Positions 52,809-60,948 of a stretch of DNA of 64,000 nt are shown here, piece after piece (within the stretch, counting starts at the first letter, position 1; each line of letters begins with the position of its first letter). The stretch is from Clostridia bacterium (GTDB lineage Bacteria > Bacillota > Clostridia > TANB77 > CAG-508), in the NCBI GenBank assembly GCA_017613275.1, contig JAGAED010000017.1:1-64000 (forward strand), read 5' to 3'. The position numbers and the translations under genes were made by a program. The notes beneath the pieces were generated by a model. It ran no database searches. It saw nothing but the letters and a program-made list of their open reading frames with translations, and was not told the DNA's origin.

Positions 52809-53738
52809 ATGAGTTTAAAGGAATTAGTACAAAATAATTTAAAATTAACTTCATCAAAAATATACTTTGATGAGCCAATGAGTAAGCACACAACCTTTAA
52901 AATAGGTGGACCAGCAGAGGTCTTTATTAAAGTTGGAGAAATAGAAGACCTAAAACAAATTTTGAACTTTACAAATAAAAACAATATCCCATTAACAATA
53001 ATGGGAAACGGAAGCAATGTGCTTGTTTTAGATTCTGGAATAAAAGGAATAACTGCAAAAATAGAAATTCAGACTTTTTGGGACACTCCCCAAAAACCAG
53101 GTCAAATTGGAGAAAATATTGAAATTACAGTAGGAGCTGGAGAAAAGAACATAGAAATAGCGCAAAAACTTTTAAAACTTGAACTAACAGGATTTGAAGA
53201 AATAGCAGGAATTCCAGGCACAATAGGTGGAGCAATCAGAATGAATGCTGGTGCACATGGTAGAGAAATAAAAGATATTGTAAAATCTGTTTTAGTTATG
53301 GATTACAATGGAAATATCAAACAAATGCAAAATGAAGATTTACAATTTGAATATAGAAATAGCATTTTATCAAAAGAAAAACTAATAGTATTAGAGGCAA
53401 CACTAGTTTTCCAAAAAGGAAACAAAGAAGAAATACAAAACAAAATGAAAGAATATCAGGCGTGGCGTAGAGAAAAACAACCGCTAGAATACCCAAATGC
53501 CGGCAGTACCTTCAAAAGAGGAGATGGCTTTATAACAGCACAGCTAATTGACGAATGTGGATTAAAGGGGTATAATGTTGGCGGAGCAGAAATTTCGACA
53601 AAACATGCTGGCTTTGTAGTCAACAAAGGCGGAGCGACTGCTCAAGATGTAATTGATTTAACAAATTACATAAAAGAAAAAGTATTTGAAAAATTTAATA
53701 AACATATAGAATTAGAAATCGAGATATTAGGAGGATAA
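52809..53738 (+). CDS. murB: UDP-N-acetylenolpyruvoylglucosamine reductase
   Basis: MurB (309 residues) reduces UDP-GlcNAc-enolpyruvate to UDP-MurNAc with NADPH and FAD. Motifs: HTTFKIGGPAEVF and MGNGSNVLVLDSGIKGI (FAD binding), AGIPGTIGGAIRMNAGAHG, EYRNSIL, NAGSTFKR (catalytic serine), QLIDECGLKGYNVGGAEIS and KHAGFVVN. Residues 88-98 (QTFWDTPQKPG) are encoded by a copy of the window's GGGACAC repeat inserted in frame between two FAD-domain strands; the frame stays open and all motifs remain, so the enzyme is probably functional. It lies 2 bp before the YvcK-like gene. Confidence 0.94.
   Translation: MSLKELVQNNLKLTSSKIYFDEPMSKHTTFKIGGPAEVFIKVGEIEDLKQILNFTNKNNIPLTIMGNGSNVLVLDSGIKGITAKIEIQTFWDTPQKPGQIGENIEITVGAGEKNIEIAQKLLKLELTGFEEIAGIPGTIGGAIRMNAGAHGREIKDIVKSVLVMDYNGNIKQMQNEDLQFEYRNSILSKEKLIVLEATLVFQKGNKEEIQNKMKEYQAWRREKQPLEYPNAGSTFKRGDGFITAQLIDECGLKGYNVGGAEISTKHAGFVVNKGGATAQDVIDLTNYIKEKVFEKFNKHIELEIEILGG
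53072..53102 (+). repeat. GGGACAC short repeat inside murB (copy h)
   Basis: GACTTTTTGGGACACTCCCC then AAAAACCAGGT (53072-53102) is read in the murB frame. It matches the intergenic copy at 44789-44819, differing at only two bases of the shared stretch. Confidence 0.85.
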
Positions 53739-53739
53739 A

Positions 53740-55467
53740 ATGAGAGGATTACTACACTGGTTCAAACGCAGTTCAAAAATGAAAAGATGGATATTTATAA
53801 TGCTAATAGGCATAATACTAGCATGTTATGGCTTAGCAGAAATATTGGTACTAAAAGAAGTATCGTTTGGAGAAATAGGAAAAATAGCAGCAATATTTGT
53901 GGTAGGTTTTATATGTATAGTATTTGGACTAATAGGAGCAAATAAAAGAACACTAGAAATGCTAGTAGAAGCTACAGACGAAAGAATGGTCAACAAAAAG
54001 AACGTCAACGTAAAATCACTAATATTCAATAGAAATGTATATGACAAAGGACCAAACATAGTAGTACTAGGTGGTGGAACAGGCCTAAACACAGTACTTA
54101 CAGGCCTAAAAAACTATACAAGCAACATTACAGCAATAGTTACCGTATCAGACTATGGAGAAGCGGTTACAAATTCTAGAAAAGAACTAAACATGTTGCC
54201 AATGAACGACATAAAAGATAGTATGGTTGCATTATCTACAAAAGGCGATGAAATGGGTAAAGTTTTCAACCACGAATTCAGAGAGGGAAAACTTAAAGGA
54301 TTATCATTTTCAGATATCTATTTCAGAGCAATGTGCGAAGTAAACCAAGACTTTACAAAAGCGGTAATGAAAAGTAATGAAGTTCTAAACATTGTTGGTA
54401 GAGTACTTCCAGTAACTTTAGACGAAATGACAATATGTGCTGAACTTGAAAATGGATATGTAATAAGAGAAAAATCAAAAATACCAGACCTTGTATCTGA
54501 AAGAGTTACAAAAATAAACAGAATATTCTTAGACCCTGCAAATTGCAGACCAGCTCCAGGAGTTGTAGAGGCAATTAAAAATGCAGATTGTATAATAATT
54601 GGACCAGGAAGTCTATACACAAATGTTATACCAAATCTTTTAATAAATAGTGTTGCAAAAGCTCTAAAAGAAAGCTCTGCAATAAAGGTATATATAAGCA
54701 ATATTATGACAGATCCAGGTCAAACAGATAATTATACAGTTTCTGACCACTTAAATGCAATAATATCACATTGTGGACAAGGTGTTGTAGATTACTGTAT
54801 TTATGATACCGGGGAAATAATTCCAGAGTTTGTAAAAAAATACAATATGCAAGGACAAGATATAGTTGAGCAAGATATAGAAAAAATAAAAGGTATAAAA
54901 TTCTTGCAAAGAGACTTATCATCAGTTGAAGGTGGATTAATTAGACATGATCCAAATCTTGTTGCGAAATCTATAATTGAGCTTATTTGTGACGATTTGA
55001 AATTCCAAGATAAGCAAAATGACCCACAATATTTAATGCTAAATAACAAATTAAAACAAGATAAGAAAATAAATAAATTAAAGAAGAAAAACAAAAAACA
55101 AAACATAAAAGGTGCTAATGCTGCTAGAAAAGCTGCAATGGGACCAAAAAGAAAAAGCAAATTCAGCAATAAATATAGTGAAAGAATTGCATCAATTAGA
55201 GAGTCTGATAGCAAAGTCAATATAAAAGAGCAATTAGCCAAGACAGAAAAGAAAAAGACTCCAAACATTGTAGAAAAGAGAATGGACTTTGCAAAACCAA
55301 AAGCAATGTCTAAAAATACACAAAATATTGCAAAACCTAAAATTCAGGAAAAACCAAGAGAAGTAGCAAAAGTTGAGAAAAAACCTGTTGAGACTGCAAA
55401 AGTTGCACCAAAAAAGAAAACTCCACAACAAATACGTGAAGAAATGCTTAGAAAATTGGGAGAGTAA
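53740..55467 (+). CDS. YvcK/CofD-like protein with membrane anchor and basic tail
   Basis: The central domain (about residues 105-420) is a YvcK/gluconeogenesis-factor CofD-like fold: NIVVLGGGTGLNTVLTGLKNYTSNITAIVTVSDYG, MNDIKDSMVALS, IIGPGSLYTNVIPNLL, NIMTDPGQTDNYTVSDHL. YvcK proteins bind UDP-GlcNAc and affect envelope growth. Three features are unusual: two predicted membrane segments before the domain (about residues 17-35 and 44-65), replacement of the normal DDGGSSG loop by SDYGEAV, and a C-terminal tail of about 140 residues rich in Lys, Ala and Pro ending PQQIREEMLRKLGE. It follows murB by 1 bp. The typical partners rapZ and whiA are not adjacent. Confidence 0.85.
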   Translation: MRGLLHWFKRSSKMKRWIFIMLIGIILACYGLAEILVLKEVSFGEIGKIAAIFVVGFICIVFGLIGANKRTLEMLVEATDERMVNKKNVNVKSLIFNRNVYDKGPNIVVLGGGTGLNTVLTGLKNYTSNITAIVTVSDYGEAVTNSRKELNMLPMNDIKDSMVALSTKGDEMGKVFNHEFREGKLKGLSFSDIYFRAMCEVNQDFTKAVMKSNEVLNIVGRVLPVTLDEMTICAELENGYVIREKSKIPDLVSERVTKINRIFLDPANCRPAPGVVEAIKNADCIIIGPGSLYTNVIPNLLINSVAKALKESSAIKVYISNIMTDPGQTDNYTVSDHLNAIISHCGQGVVDYCIYDTGEIIPEFVKKYNMQGQDIVEQDIEKIKGIKFLQRDLSSVEGGLIRHDPNLVAKSIIELICDDLKFQDKQNDPQYLMLNNKLKQDKKINKLKKKNKKQNIKGANAARKAAMGPKRKSKFSNKYSERIASIRESDSKVNIKEQLAKTEKKKTPNIVEKRMDFAKPKAMSKNTQNIAKPKIQEKPREVAKVEKKPVETAKVAPKKKTPQQIREEMLRKLGE

Positions 55468-55493
55468 AAATACAAACGAAAGGAAAAAAGAAT

Positions 55494-57533
55494 ATGAAAA
55501 TAACAAAGGAAAATTTAAATCTAGAAGATGGACTAAAAAAAGAATGGCTTATCACAAATGGAATTGGAGGATATGCTAGCTCTACTGTAATAGGGACAAA
55601 TACTAGAAGATATCACGGATTGATGATTGCGCCTTTAAATCCACCTGCTAAAAGATTTTTAATTTTAACAAAAGTAGATGAAGCAATCGAAATTGAAGGC
55701 CAAAAGCATGATTTATATACAAATGTTGGAACAGAATATACATCTCAAGGTTTTAAATATTTGGAAAGTTTCGAGAAGGAATTTGTTCCAATCTTTAGAT
55801 ATAAAGTAGAAAACATAGAAATAACAAAGATTATATGTTTTGATTATGGAAGAAATACAATAGGAATTTATTACAAAATTAAAACAGCAGATAAACCATG
55901 TAAGCTAAGTTTGGCACCAATAGTAAATTATAGAGATTTTCATCATATGAACACAGGGCATACTTTTGACTTAAAACAAACAATAAAAGGTAGCAATAAA
56001 GTTCGTATAGTTATTGATAACAACAACGATTCATCAGTTTACATGAAATTGTCAGAAGGAGAATATACACCTCACTTTAATGATACATTTAGAAACATGT
56101 TTTACATTGAAGAACAAAAAAGAGGTTTCTATCCTGAGGAAAATCATGCGGTTACTGGTGTGTACGAAGTCGAAATTGATGCAAATACAGAAAAAGACAT
56201 TTCGTTTGTGTGCTCTTTAGAAGAAAACATCGATGAAATTGATGTTAGAAAACTTATCTCAAGAGAAATAGTAAGACAAAATGAATTGTATAATGATTCA
56301 TTATTAATAGATAATAGAAATACTAATAAAACTAAAAAAGAAAAAGAAGAAGAGCAATTTATTAAAGATTTAATCACAGCAACAGACAACTTTGTTTTTT
56401 ATAGACCTATTTTTGGATTACATTCTTTAATGGCAGGATATCCTTGGTTTCTAGACTGGGGTAGAGATAGCTCAATTTCTTTTGAGGGGCTATTGTTAAT
56501 AACAAAAAGATTTGATATTGCAAGAGAAGTATTAATGACAATGGTAAGAGATACAAAATATGGGCTAGTTCCAAATGGTTATTCTGGATTTGATAATAGA
56601 CCTTTATATAATAGTGCAGACAGCTCATTGCTAATATTTGAACAAGTTCAAAAATATCTAGATTATACTGGAGACCTAGAGTTTGTTAAAAAGTATCTAT
56701 ACAAAGTAATGAAAATGGTAATTGACCATTACATAGAAGGAATAGACTTTGACGACAATAATATTTATATGGATTCAGATAATTTGATTGTATCTGGAAC
56801 AGATTTTACACAAAATACTTGGATGGATGCAAAATTTGATGGTTATGCTGTAACACCAAGAAATGGAAAAGCTGTTGAAATAAATGCACTTTGGTATAAT
56901 GCAAATAAAATAATGCAAGAATTGAGCTTAAAATATGGCGAAAAAGAAGAAAGTCAGAAATATGAAGACCTTGCAAGAGCATGCAAAGTGTCATTCATGG
57001 AAAAATTCTATAACAAGAAAAGAAAGTGTTTATATGATGTTGTAGGTGACAGCAAAATAAGACCAAATCAACTATTTGCATTGAGTTTAACATATCCTGT
57101 AATAGATCCACAATCTGAGGAAGCAAAAAACATTATAAACGTAGTTGAAAAGAAATTACTAAATTCTTATGGTCTAAAAACATTGGCAAAAGGTGAAGAA
57201 AAATATGTTGAAATGTACGAAGGTGGACCACAACAAAGAGATGCAAGCTATCATCAAGGAATCACTTGGCCTTGGCTACTTGGCTTATATTACAACAGTT
57301 TGAAAAATATGAGAGATTATACGAAAACTAAAAAAACTAAACAAGAAATAGAAAATAAAATTGAAAAATTTAGATTAGATGTAAAGAAAACATTTAAGAA
57401 AGAGTTCTATGAAACTGGATGTATAGGGTCAATTGCAGAACTATATGATTCTGTAAAAAATCCACAATCTAAAGGTGCTTTTGCACAGGCTTGGAGTGTG
57501 TCTGAGGTTTTTAGAATTATTTTAGGGAAGTAA
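55494..57533 (+). CDS. glycogen debranching enzyme, amylo-alpha-1,6-glucosidase type
   Basis: 679 residues. The N-terminal GDE_N domain has EWLITNGIGGYASSTVIGTNTRRYHGLMIAPL, and the C-terminal (alpha/alpha)6 catalytic domain has AGYPWFLDWGRDSSISFEGLL, PNGYSGFDNRPLYNSADSSLLIF and ASYHQGITWPWLLGLYY. It removes alpha-1,6 branches from glycogen, complementing the phosphorylase. AAAGGAAAA precedes the ATG. This is the type found with GH57/GT4 glycogen genes in archaea and Clostridia. It lies 27 bp after the YvcK-like gene, so may be co-transcribed. Confidence 0.92.
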   Translation: MKITKENLNLEDGLKKEWLITNGIGGYASSTVIGTNTRRYHGLMIAPLNPPAKRFLILTKVDEAIEIEGQKHDLYTNVGTEYTSQGFKYLESFEKEFVPIFRYKVENIEITKIICFDYGRNTIGIYYKIKTADKPCKLSLAPIVNYRDFHHMNTGHTFDLKQTIKGSNKVRIVIDNNNDSSVYMKLSEGEYTPHFNDTFRNMFYIEEQKRGFYPEENHAVTGVYEVEIDANTEKDISFVCSLEENIDEIDVRKLISREIVRQNELYNDSLLIDNRNTNKTKKEKEEEQFIKDLITATDNFVFYRPIFGLHSLMAGYPWFLDWGRDSSISFEGLLLITKRFDIAREVLMTMVRDTKYGLVPNGYSGFDNRPLYNSADSSLLIFEQVQKYLDYTGDLEFVKKYLYKVMKMVIDHYIEGIDFDDNNIYMDSDNLIVSGTDFTQNTWMDAKFDGYAVTPRNGKAVEINALWYNANKIMQELSLKYGEKEESQKYEDLARACKVSFMEKFYNKKRKCLYDVVGDSKIRPNQLFALSLTYPVIDPQSEEAKNIINVVEKKLLNSYGLKTLAKGEEKYVEMYEGGPQQRDASYHQGITWPWLLGLYYNSLKNMRDYTKTKKTKQEIENKIEKFRLDVKKTFKKEFYETGCIGSIAELYDSVKNPQSKGAFAQAWSVSEVFRIILGK

Positions 57534-57544
57534 TTTTAAATTAG

Positions 57545-57664
57545 AACACAATATGTAAAAAATGAGTGAGGACGCGTAGGCGTTGCGAAGCGGTGAAGCA
57601 ACCTGTCATAATTAAATAAGGAAGGTTGCGACAACAAGGACGAATGGTTTTTACATATTGTGTT
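57545..57664. repeat. large palindromic element with 17-bp perfect arms
   Basis: AACACAATATGTAAAAA (57545-57561) and its reverse complement (57648-57664) enclose about 86 bp with inner complementarity (GCAACCT around 57598-57604 and AGGTTGC around 57623-57629). The architecture equals that of the GGTCCCC family, but the core GGACGCGTAGGCGTTGCG differs. It lies between the debranching enzyme gene and holA, its right arm ending 8 bp before the holA SD. Confidence 0.7.
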
Positions 57665-57687
57665 TTAAATTAGGAAGGATGACGGAA

Positions 57688-58707
57688 TTGACAATAGAAG
57701 AATTAGAAAAAGAATTAAAAGCAGAAAAATTACAAAGTTTATATTTGTTCTATGGTGAAGAATTATTCTTGCTAGAAAGTGCTGTAAAAAAAATAAAAGC
57801 ACTTTTTGGCGAAACCATAAAAGGAATAAACTATGTAATAATAGATGAAACCAACCTAAATAGCTTGATTTCGGAGATGGAAACTCCTGCATTTGGTTAT
57901 GCTAAAAAATTAATAATCTGTAAAAATTCAGGACTTTTAAAAAAAGAAGGAAAACGTAAAAATGCTGAACTAGCAAAATTCAAAGAAAGACTAAACACAT
58001 ATATATTAGAAAATATTAAAACAATAAAAGAAAGCGTTATTCTAGTAATAATAGAAGAAGATGTTCAAAAACAAGACTTAATTACAACAATTGAAAAGAA
58101 TGGGGCTTCAGTCAAATTTGAATTTCAAAAACCTATTCAATTGGAAAAAAGAATAAAAGCAATATGCAATGGATATAAAGTAAACATAGATGGTGCAACT
58201 TTAAACTATTTTATAGAAAGTTGCGGTACAAATATGCAAGAACTAATAAACGAAATTAGAAAACTTATAGAATATGCTGGAGAGAATGGAACAATTGATA
58301 AAACAGCAGTTGACAAGCTTTGCATAAAAAAATTAGAGAGCATAATATTTGAACTAACAGACAACCTAGGCAAAAAACAAATAGAAAAATCTTTACAAGT
58401 AATGAGAAACCTAATATATGCAAAAGAACCAGTGCAAAAAATACTAATAACACTATACAACCACTTCAAAAAACTTTATTTTACAATACTTGCGCAAAAA
58501 GACAACAAAGACCTAGTGCAAGTACTAAACTTAAAGCCAAACCAAACATTCTTAGTGAATAAATACAAAATGCAGGCTAAATACTTTAAAGAAAGAGAAT
58601 TAAGAACAATACTACAAGAACTAATAGACTTAGATTACAACTACAAAGCAGGAAACATAGACTTAGAAATCGGTCTAGAATCAATACTTTGTGCTTATTG
58701 CAGTTAA
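57688..58707 (+). CDS. holA: DNA polymerase III subunit delta
   Basis: The delta subunit opens the beta clamp in the clamp-loader complex. About 339 residues: LQSLYLFYGEELFLLESAVKKIK at the N-terminus, a helical middle, and IRKLIEYAGENGTIDKTAVDKLC with a C-terminal collar domain (LKPNQTFLVNKYKMQAKYFKERELRTILQEL). AGGAAGG (57672-57678) directly abuts the ATG at 57679, which is too close, so a TTG start at 57688 (9-nt spacing) is preferred; the upstream extension to 57658 lies in a palindromic repeat arm. The stop codon lies inside a GGGACAC repeat pair. Confidence 0.9.
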   Translation: MTIEELEKELKAEKLQSLYLFYGEELFLLESAVKKIKALFGETIKGINYVIIDETNLNSLISEMETPAFGYAKKLIICKNSGLLKKEGKRKNAELAKFKERLNTYILENIKTIKESVILVIIEEDVQKQDLITTIEKNGASVKFEFQKPIQLEKRIKAICNGYKVNIDGATLNYFIESCGTNMQELINEIRKLIEYAGENGTIDKTAVDKLCIKKLESIIFELTDNLGKKQIEKSLQVMRNLIYAKEPVQKILITLYNHFKKLYFTILAQKDNKDLVQVLNLKPNQTFLVNKYKMQAKYFKERELRTILQELIDLDYNYKAGNIDLEIGLESILCAYCS

Positions 58708-58776
58708 CAATTTGGGACACTTTCAAAATGTTAAGACATATTACTTAACATTTTGAAAGTGTCCCAAATTGTTAAC
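58703..58776. repeat. GGGACAC repeats, perfect 33-bp inverted pair (copies i and j)
   Basis: Two copies with core TTTGGGACACTTTCAAAATG face each other (58703-58735 and 58744-58776) and are identical over 33 bp, forming a perfect hairpin with an 8-nt loop. The holA stop codon is at 58705-58707. The pair sits between convergent holA and sleB and should terminate both. Confidence 0.9.
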
Positions 58777-58786
58777 TTGTTTTATT

Positions 58787-59479
58787 CTACTTGCAGAATC
58801 TGTGTTTTCCAATGGTTATTGTTAAAGGCCTTGACCAAATCCATTTATTGGTTGCGGTTGAAGGATTGAAATAATAAATTGCACCATAGCTTGGGTCCCA
58901 ACCATTGTATGCATCTTGAGCAGCTTTTTTAGCAGTAGAGTCAGGGCTCATATTTATTTGCCCATCACTTACAGCGTCAAATGCACCCCTCTGGTAAATT
59001 ACACCTGCAATGGAATTGGGAAAAGAGCTACTTTTTACTCTATTCATTATAACAGCGCCAACAGCAACTTGACCTGTATATGGCTCTCCACGCGCTTCTC
59101 CATAAATCAAATGACTTAATAAATTTATATCTGAAGAATTGCTTCCGCTTGTTTGAGATGAACTACTAGATGACGTAATTCCCATTGCTTTCAATGTTGC
59201 TGGTCCAGCAATTCCATCTTGAGTTAAACCATTTTTTCTTTGAAAACTTTTCACAGCATTTACAGTTTGTGTGCCGTAAATTCCGTCAATTGAACCATTA
59301 TAATAACCCCATCTTTTTAGTTTTGTTTGGATTTGTTTTACTTCTTCACCTCTTGAACCATATCTAGAGGTTGCCTCAACTTCGTTCTTTTGAGAAAAAG
59401 CCAATAGCGCTCCAATACTGCATAATAGCATAAAAATTACTAATATTCTCTTATATTTTATTAAACTCTTTTTTATCAT
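58787..59479 (-). CDS. sleB: spore cortex-lytic enzyme SleB-like
   Basis: 230 residues: signal-anchor (VIFMLLCSIGALLAFS), peptidoglycan-binding domain (GSRGEEVKQIQTKLKRWGYYNGSIDGIYGTQTVNAVKSFQRKNGLTQDGIAG), a Ser-rich linker and a Hydrolase_2/SleB catalytic domain (LLSHLIYGEARGEPYTGQVAVGAVIMNRV with the catalytic glutamate; AVSDGQINMSPD). SleB degrades cortex peptidoglycan at germination by lytic transglycosylation. AGAGGTGG is spaced for the ATG at 59479; the GTG at 59488 lies in this SD. No ypeB-like partner is adjacent. Confidence 0.93.
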   Translation of the reverse strand: MIKKSLIKYKRILVIFMLLCSIGALLAFSQKNEVEATSRYGSRGEEVKQIQTKLKRWGYYNGSIDGIYGTQTVNAVKSFQRKNGLTQDGIAGPATLKAMGITSSSSSSQTSGSNSSDINLLSHLIYGEARGEPYTGQVAVGAVIMNRVKSSSFPNSIAGVIYQRGAFDAVSDGQINMSPDSTAKKAAQDAYNGWDPSYGAIYYFNPSTATNKWIWSRPLTITIGKHRFCK

Positions 59480-59495
59480 AAAAACCACCTCTTGC

Positions 59496-59525
59496 TATTA
59501 TTTACAAAATGTGGTGTTTTATACA
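59496..59525 (-). promoter_or_regulatory. possible sigma-G promoter of sleB
   Basis: On the minus strand TGTATA (59525-59520), 17 bp, AATAATA (59502-59496). It matches the spoIVB candidate in layout. Confidence 0.45.
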
Positions 59526-59561
59526 TTTTTTTGACGTGAAGCTTTCATAAGTTTTTTAAAA

Positions 59562-59594
59562 AACTTGTTTTTTGGGAGTGCCCCAAAAAGTCTG
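59562..59594 (-). repeat. GGGACAC short repeat, minus-oriented copy k
   Basis: Read on the minus strand it is CAGACTTTTTGGGGCACTCC followed by CAAAAAACAAGTT. It lies in the gap between divergent sleB and the DUF4116 gene, just before the latter's promoter. Confidence 0.75.
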
Positions 59595-59601
59595 AAAAAC
59601 A

Positions 59602-59630
59602 TTGACTGATTTTTGCTAATGTGTTAAAAT
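59602..59630 (+). promoter_or_regulatory. promoter of the DUF4116-repeat gene
   Basis: TTGACT (59602-59607), 17 bp, TAAAAT (59625-59630). Confidence 0.7.
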
Positions 59631-59648
59631 TGGCAAGAGGACAAACAG

Positions 59649-60143
59649 ATGGAAGAAAATATAAATAAAGAACAAGCAATAGAAAAGGTAAAGGAAAAAG
59701 GAAAAAATCTTGAATTTTTATCAGCACAATTTCAAGATGATAAAGATGTTGTAATGACTGCATTGGATCAAGATGGAGAAGCTTTAGAATTTGCATCAGA
59801 TAGATTAAAAGATGATAAAGAAGTCATAATGTTTGCGATTAGCAAGTCTCCTTGGACAGCCTATTATGCTTCAGAAAGGCTAAAAGCTGATAAAGAAGTT
59901 ATTTTGGCAAGTGTAAAAGAATATGGACAAACTCTTTATTATGCAAGTCAAGAGCTAAGAGATGATGATGAAGTGGTAAAAGCTGCAATTACAAATAAAG
60001 GGTTAATCATAAAATATGCTAGTTTTAGGCTAAGAGATAATAAAGAATTTGCGGAAATTGCTGTAAAACAAAATAAAGAAGCATTTCATTTTTTAAGTGC
60101 TAGGTTAAAGCAAGATGAAGAAATAAAGGCTCTTTTGGGATAA
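59649..60143 (+). CDS. DUF4116-repeat protein
   Basis: 164 residues made of about five helical repeats of ~25 residues, each with the pattern L-x-[FY]-[AL]-S-x-x-[LF]-x-D-D-K-[ED]-V: FLSAQFQDDKDVV, FASDRLKDDKEVI, YASERLKADKEVI, YASQELRDDDEVV, YASFRLRDNKEFA, FLSARLKQDEEIK. This is the DUF4116 repeat (alpha solenoid, known in eukaryotic and bacterial proteins; function unknown). No signal peptide. Its own promoter is upstream; a weak 43-bp gap separates it from the hemolysin-III gene. Confidence 0.85.
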   Translation: MEENINKEQAIEKVKEKGKNLEFLSAQFQDDKDVVMTALDQDGEALEFASDRLKDDKEVIMFAISKSPWTAYYASERLKADKEVILASVKEYGQTLYYASQELRDDDEVVKAAITNKGLIIKYASFRLRDNKEFAEIAVKQNKEAFHFLSARLKQDEEIKALLG

Positions 60144-60186
60144 TTTGCAAAAGATTAAAATTCAAGTTAAAGGAAAGTGATTAAAT

Positions 60187-60861
60187 ATGACAAGAACAAA
60201 ATTGCGTGATAGAATTTTGCCAACATACACAAAAGGCGAGGAAATAATGAACATGACATCACACATTGTTGGTGCAGTTTTTGGAATAGTTGCACTAGTT
60301 TTATGTGTTGTTGCTGCTGCATTTCATTCAAATGGTTATGGAGTTGTAAGTGCTTCAATATATGGAACTACAATGATTTTACTATATACAATGAGTAGTA
60401 TTTACCATGGGTTGAACCCTAAAATAAAAGGAAAAAAAGTAATGCAAGTATTAGACCATTGCAGTATATTCTTGTTAATTGCGGGATGTTATACACCTTT
60501 TGCGTTATGCACATTAAGAGAATATGATACTGCAACAGGTTGGTGGATTTTTGGTATTATTTGGGGAGTTGCAATTTTAGGTATAACTCTAAATGCAATT
60601 GACTTAAAGAAATACAAGAAATTCTCAATGTTGTGTTATCTGATTATGGGATGGTGCATAATTTTTAAAATCAATGTATTGCCTGAATTACTTACATGGA
60701 AAGGGTTCGCTCTATTATTGGCAGGTGGAGTAATCTACACAATTGGAGCAGTATTATATGGATTAGGCAAAAAACACAAATGGATGCATTCAATATTCCA
60801 TTTATGCATTCTTTTTGCAAGCATTTTACAATTTTTCTGTATTTTATTATATGTAATGTAA
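60187..60861 (+). CDS. trhA: hemolysin III / PAQR-family membrane protein
   Basis: 224 residues with seven membrane helices. Family marks are TSHIVGAVFGIVALVL (histidine), SSIYHGLNPKIKGKKVMQVLDHCSIFLLIAGCYTPFAL and HKWMHSIFHLCILFASILQFF, which carry the conserved His/Asp residues of the PAQR metal site. Bacterial TrhA proteins influence membrane fluidity and lipid homeostasis; the catalytic reaction is unsettled. Start 60187 has AAAGGAAAG upstream. Confidence 0.9.
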   Translation: MTRTKLRDRILPTYTKGEEIMNMTSHIVGAVFGIVALVLCVVAAAFHSNGYGVVSASIYGTTMILLYTMSSIYHGLNPKIKGKKVMQVLDHCSIFLLIAGCYTPFALCTLREYDTATGWWIFGIIWGVAILGITLNAIDLKKYKKFSMLCYLIMGWCIIFKINVLPELLTWKGFALLLAGGVIYTIGAVLYGLGKKHKWMHSIFHLCILFASILQFFCILLYVM

Positions 60862-60919
60862 AATGGAATCTGAATTATTAGAAACAAAGCAAAAAAATAC
60901 TAAAAATTTCAAAAATAGG

Positions 60920-60948
60920 TTGTAAAAACTAACAAAAATTGATATACT
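60920..60948 (+). promoter_or_regulatory. promoter of the Asp23/AmaP module
   Basis: TTGTAA (60920-60925), 17 bp, TATACT (60943-60948). It overlaps the hairpin at 60940-60977. Confidence 0.55.

Noticed and set aside
54801-55506. Two minus-strand hydrophobic open frames over the yvcK-like tail
   Set aside because: Antisense of a Lys-rich coding tail; no SD, and the sense gene is clear.
22589-58776. CRISPR array from repeated GGGACAC units
   Set aside because: Copies are scattered over 46 kb in both orientations, not regularly spaced, and no cas genes are present.
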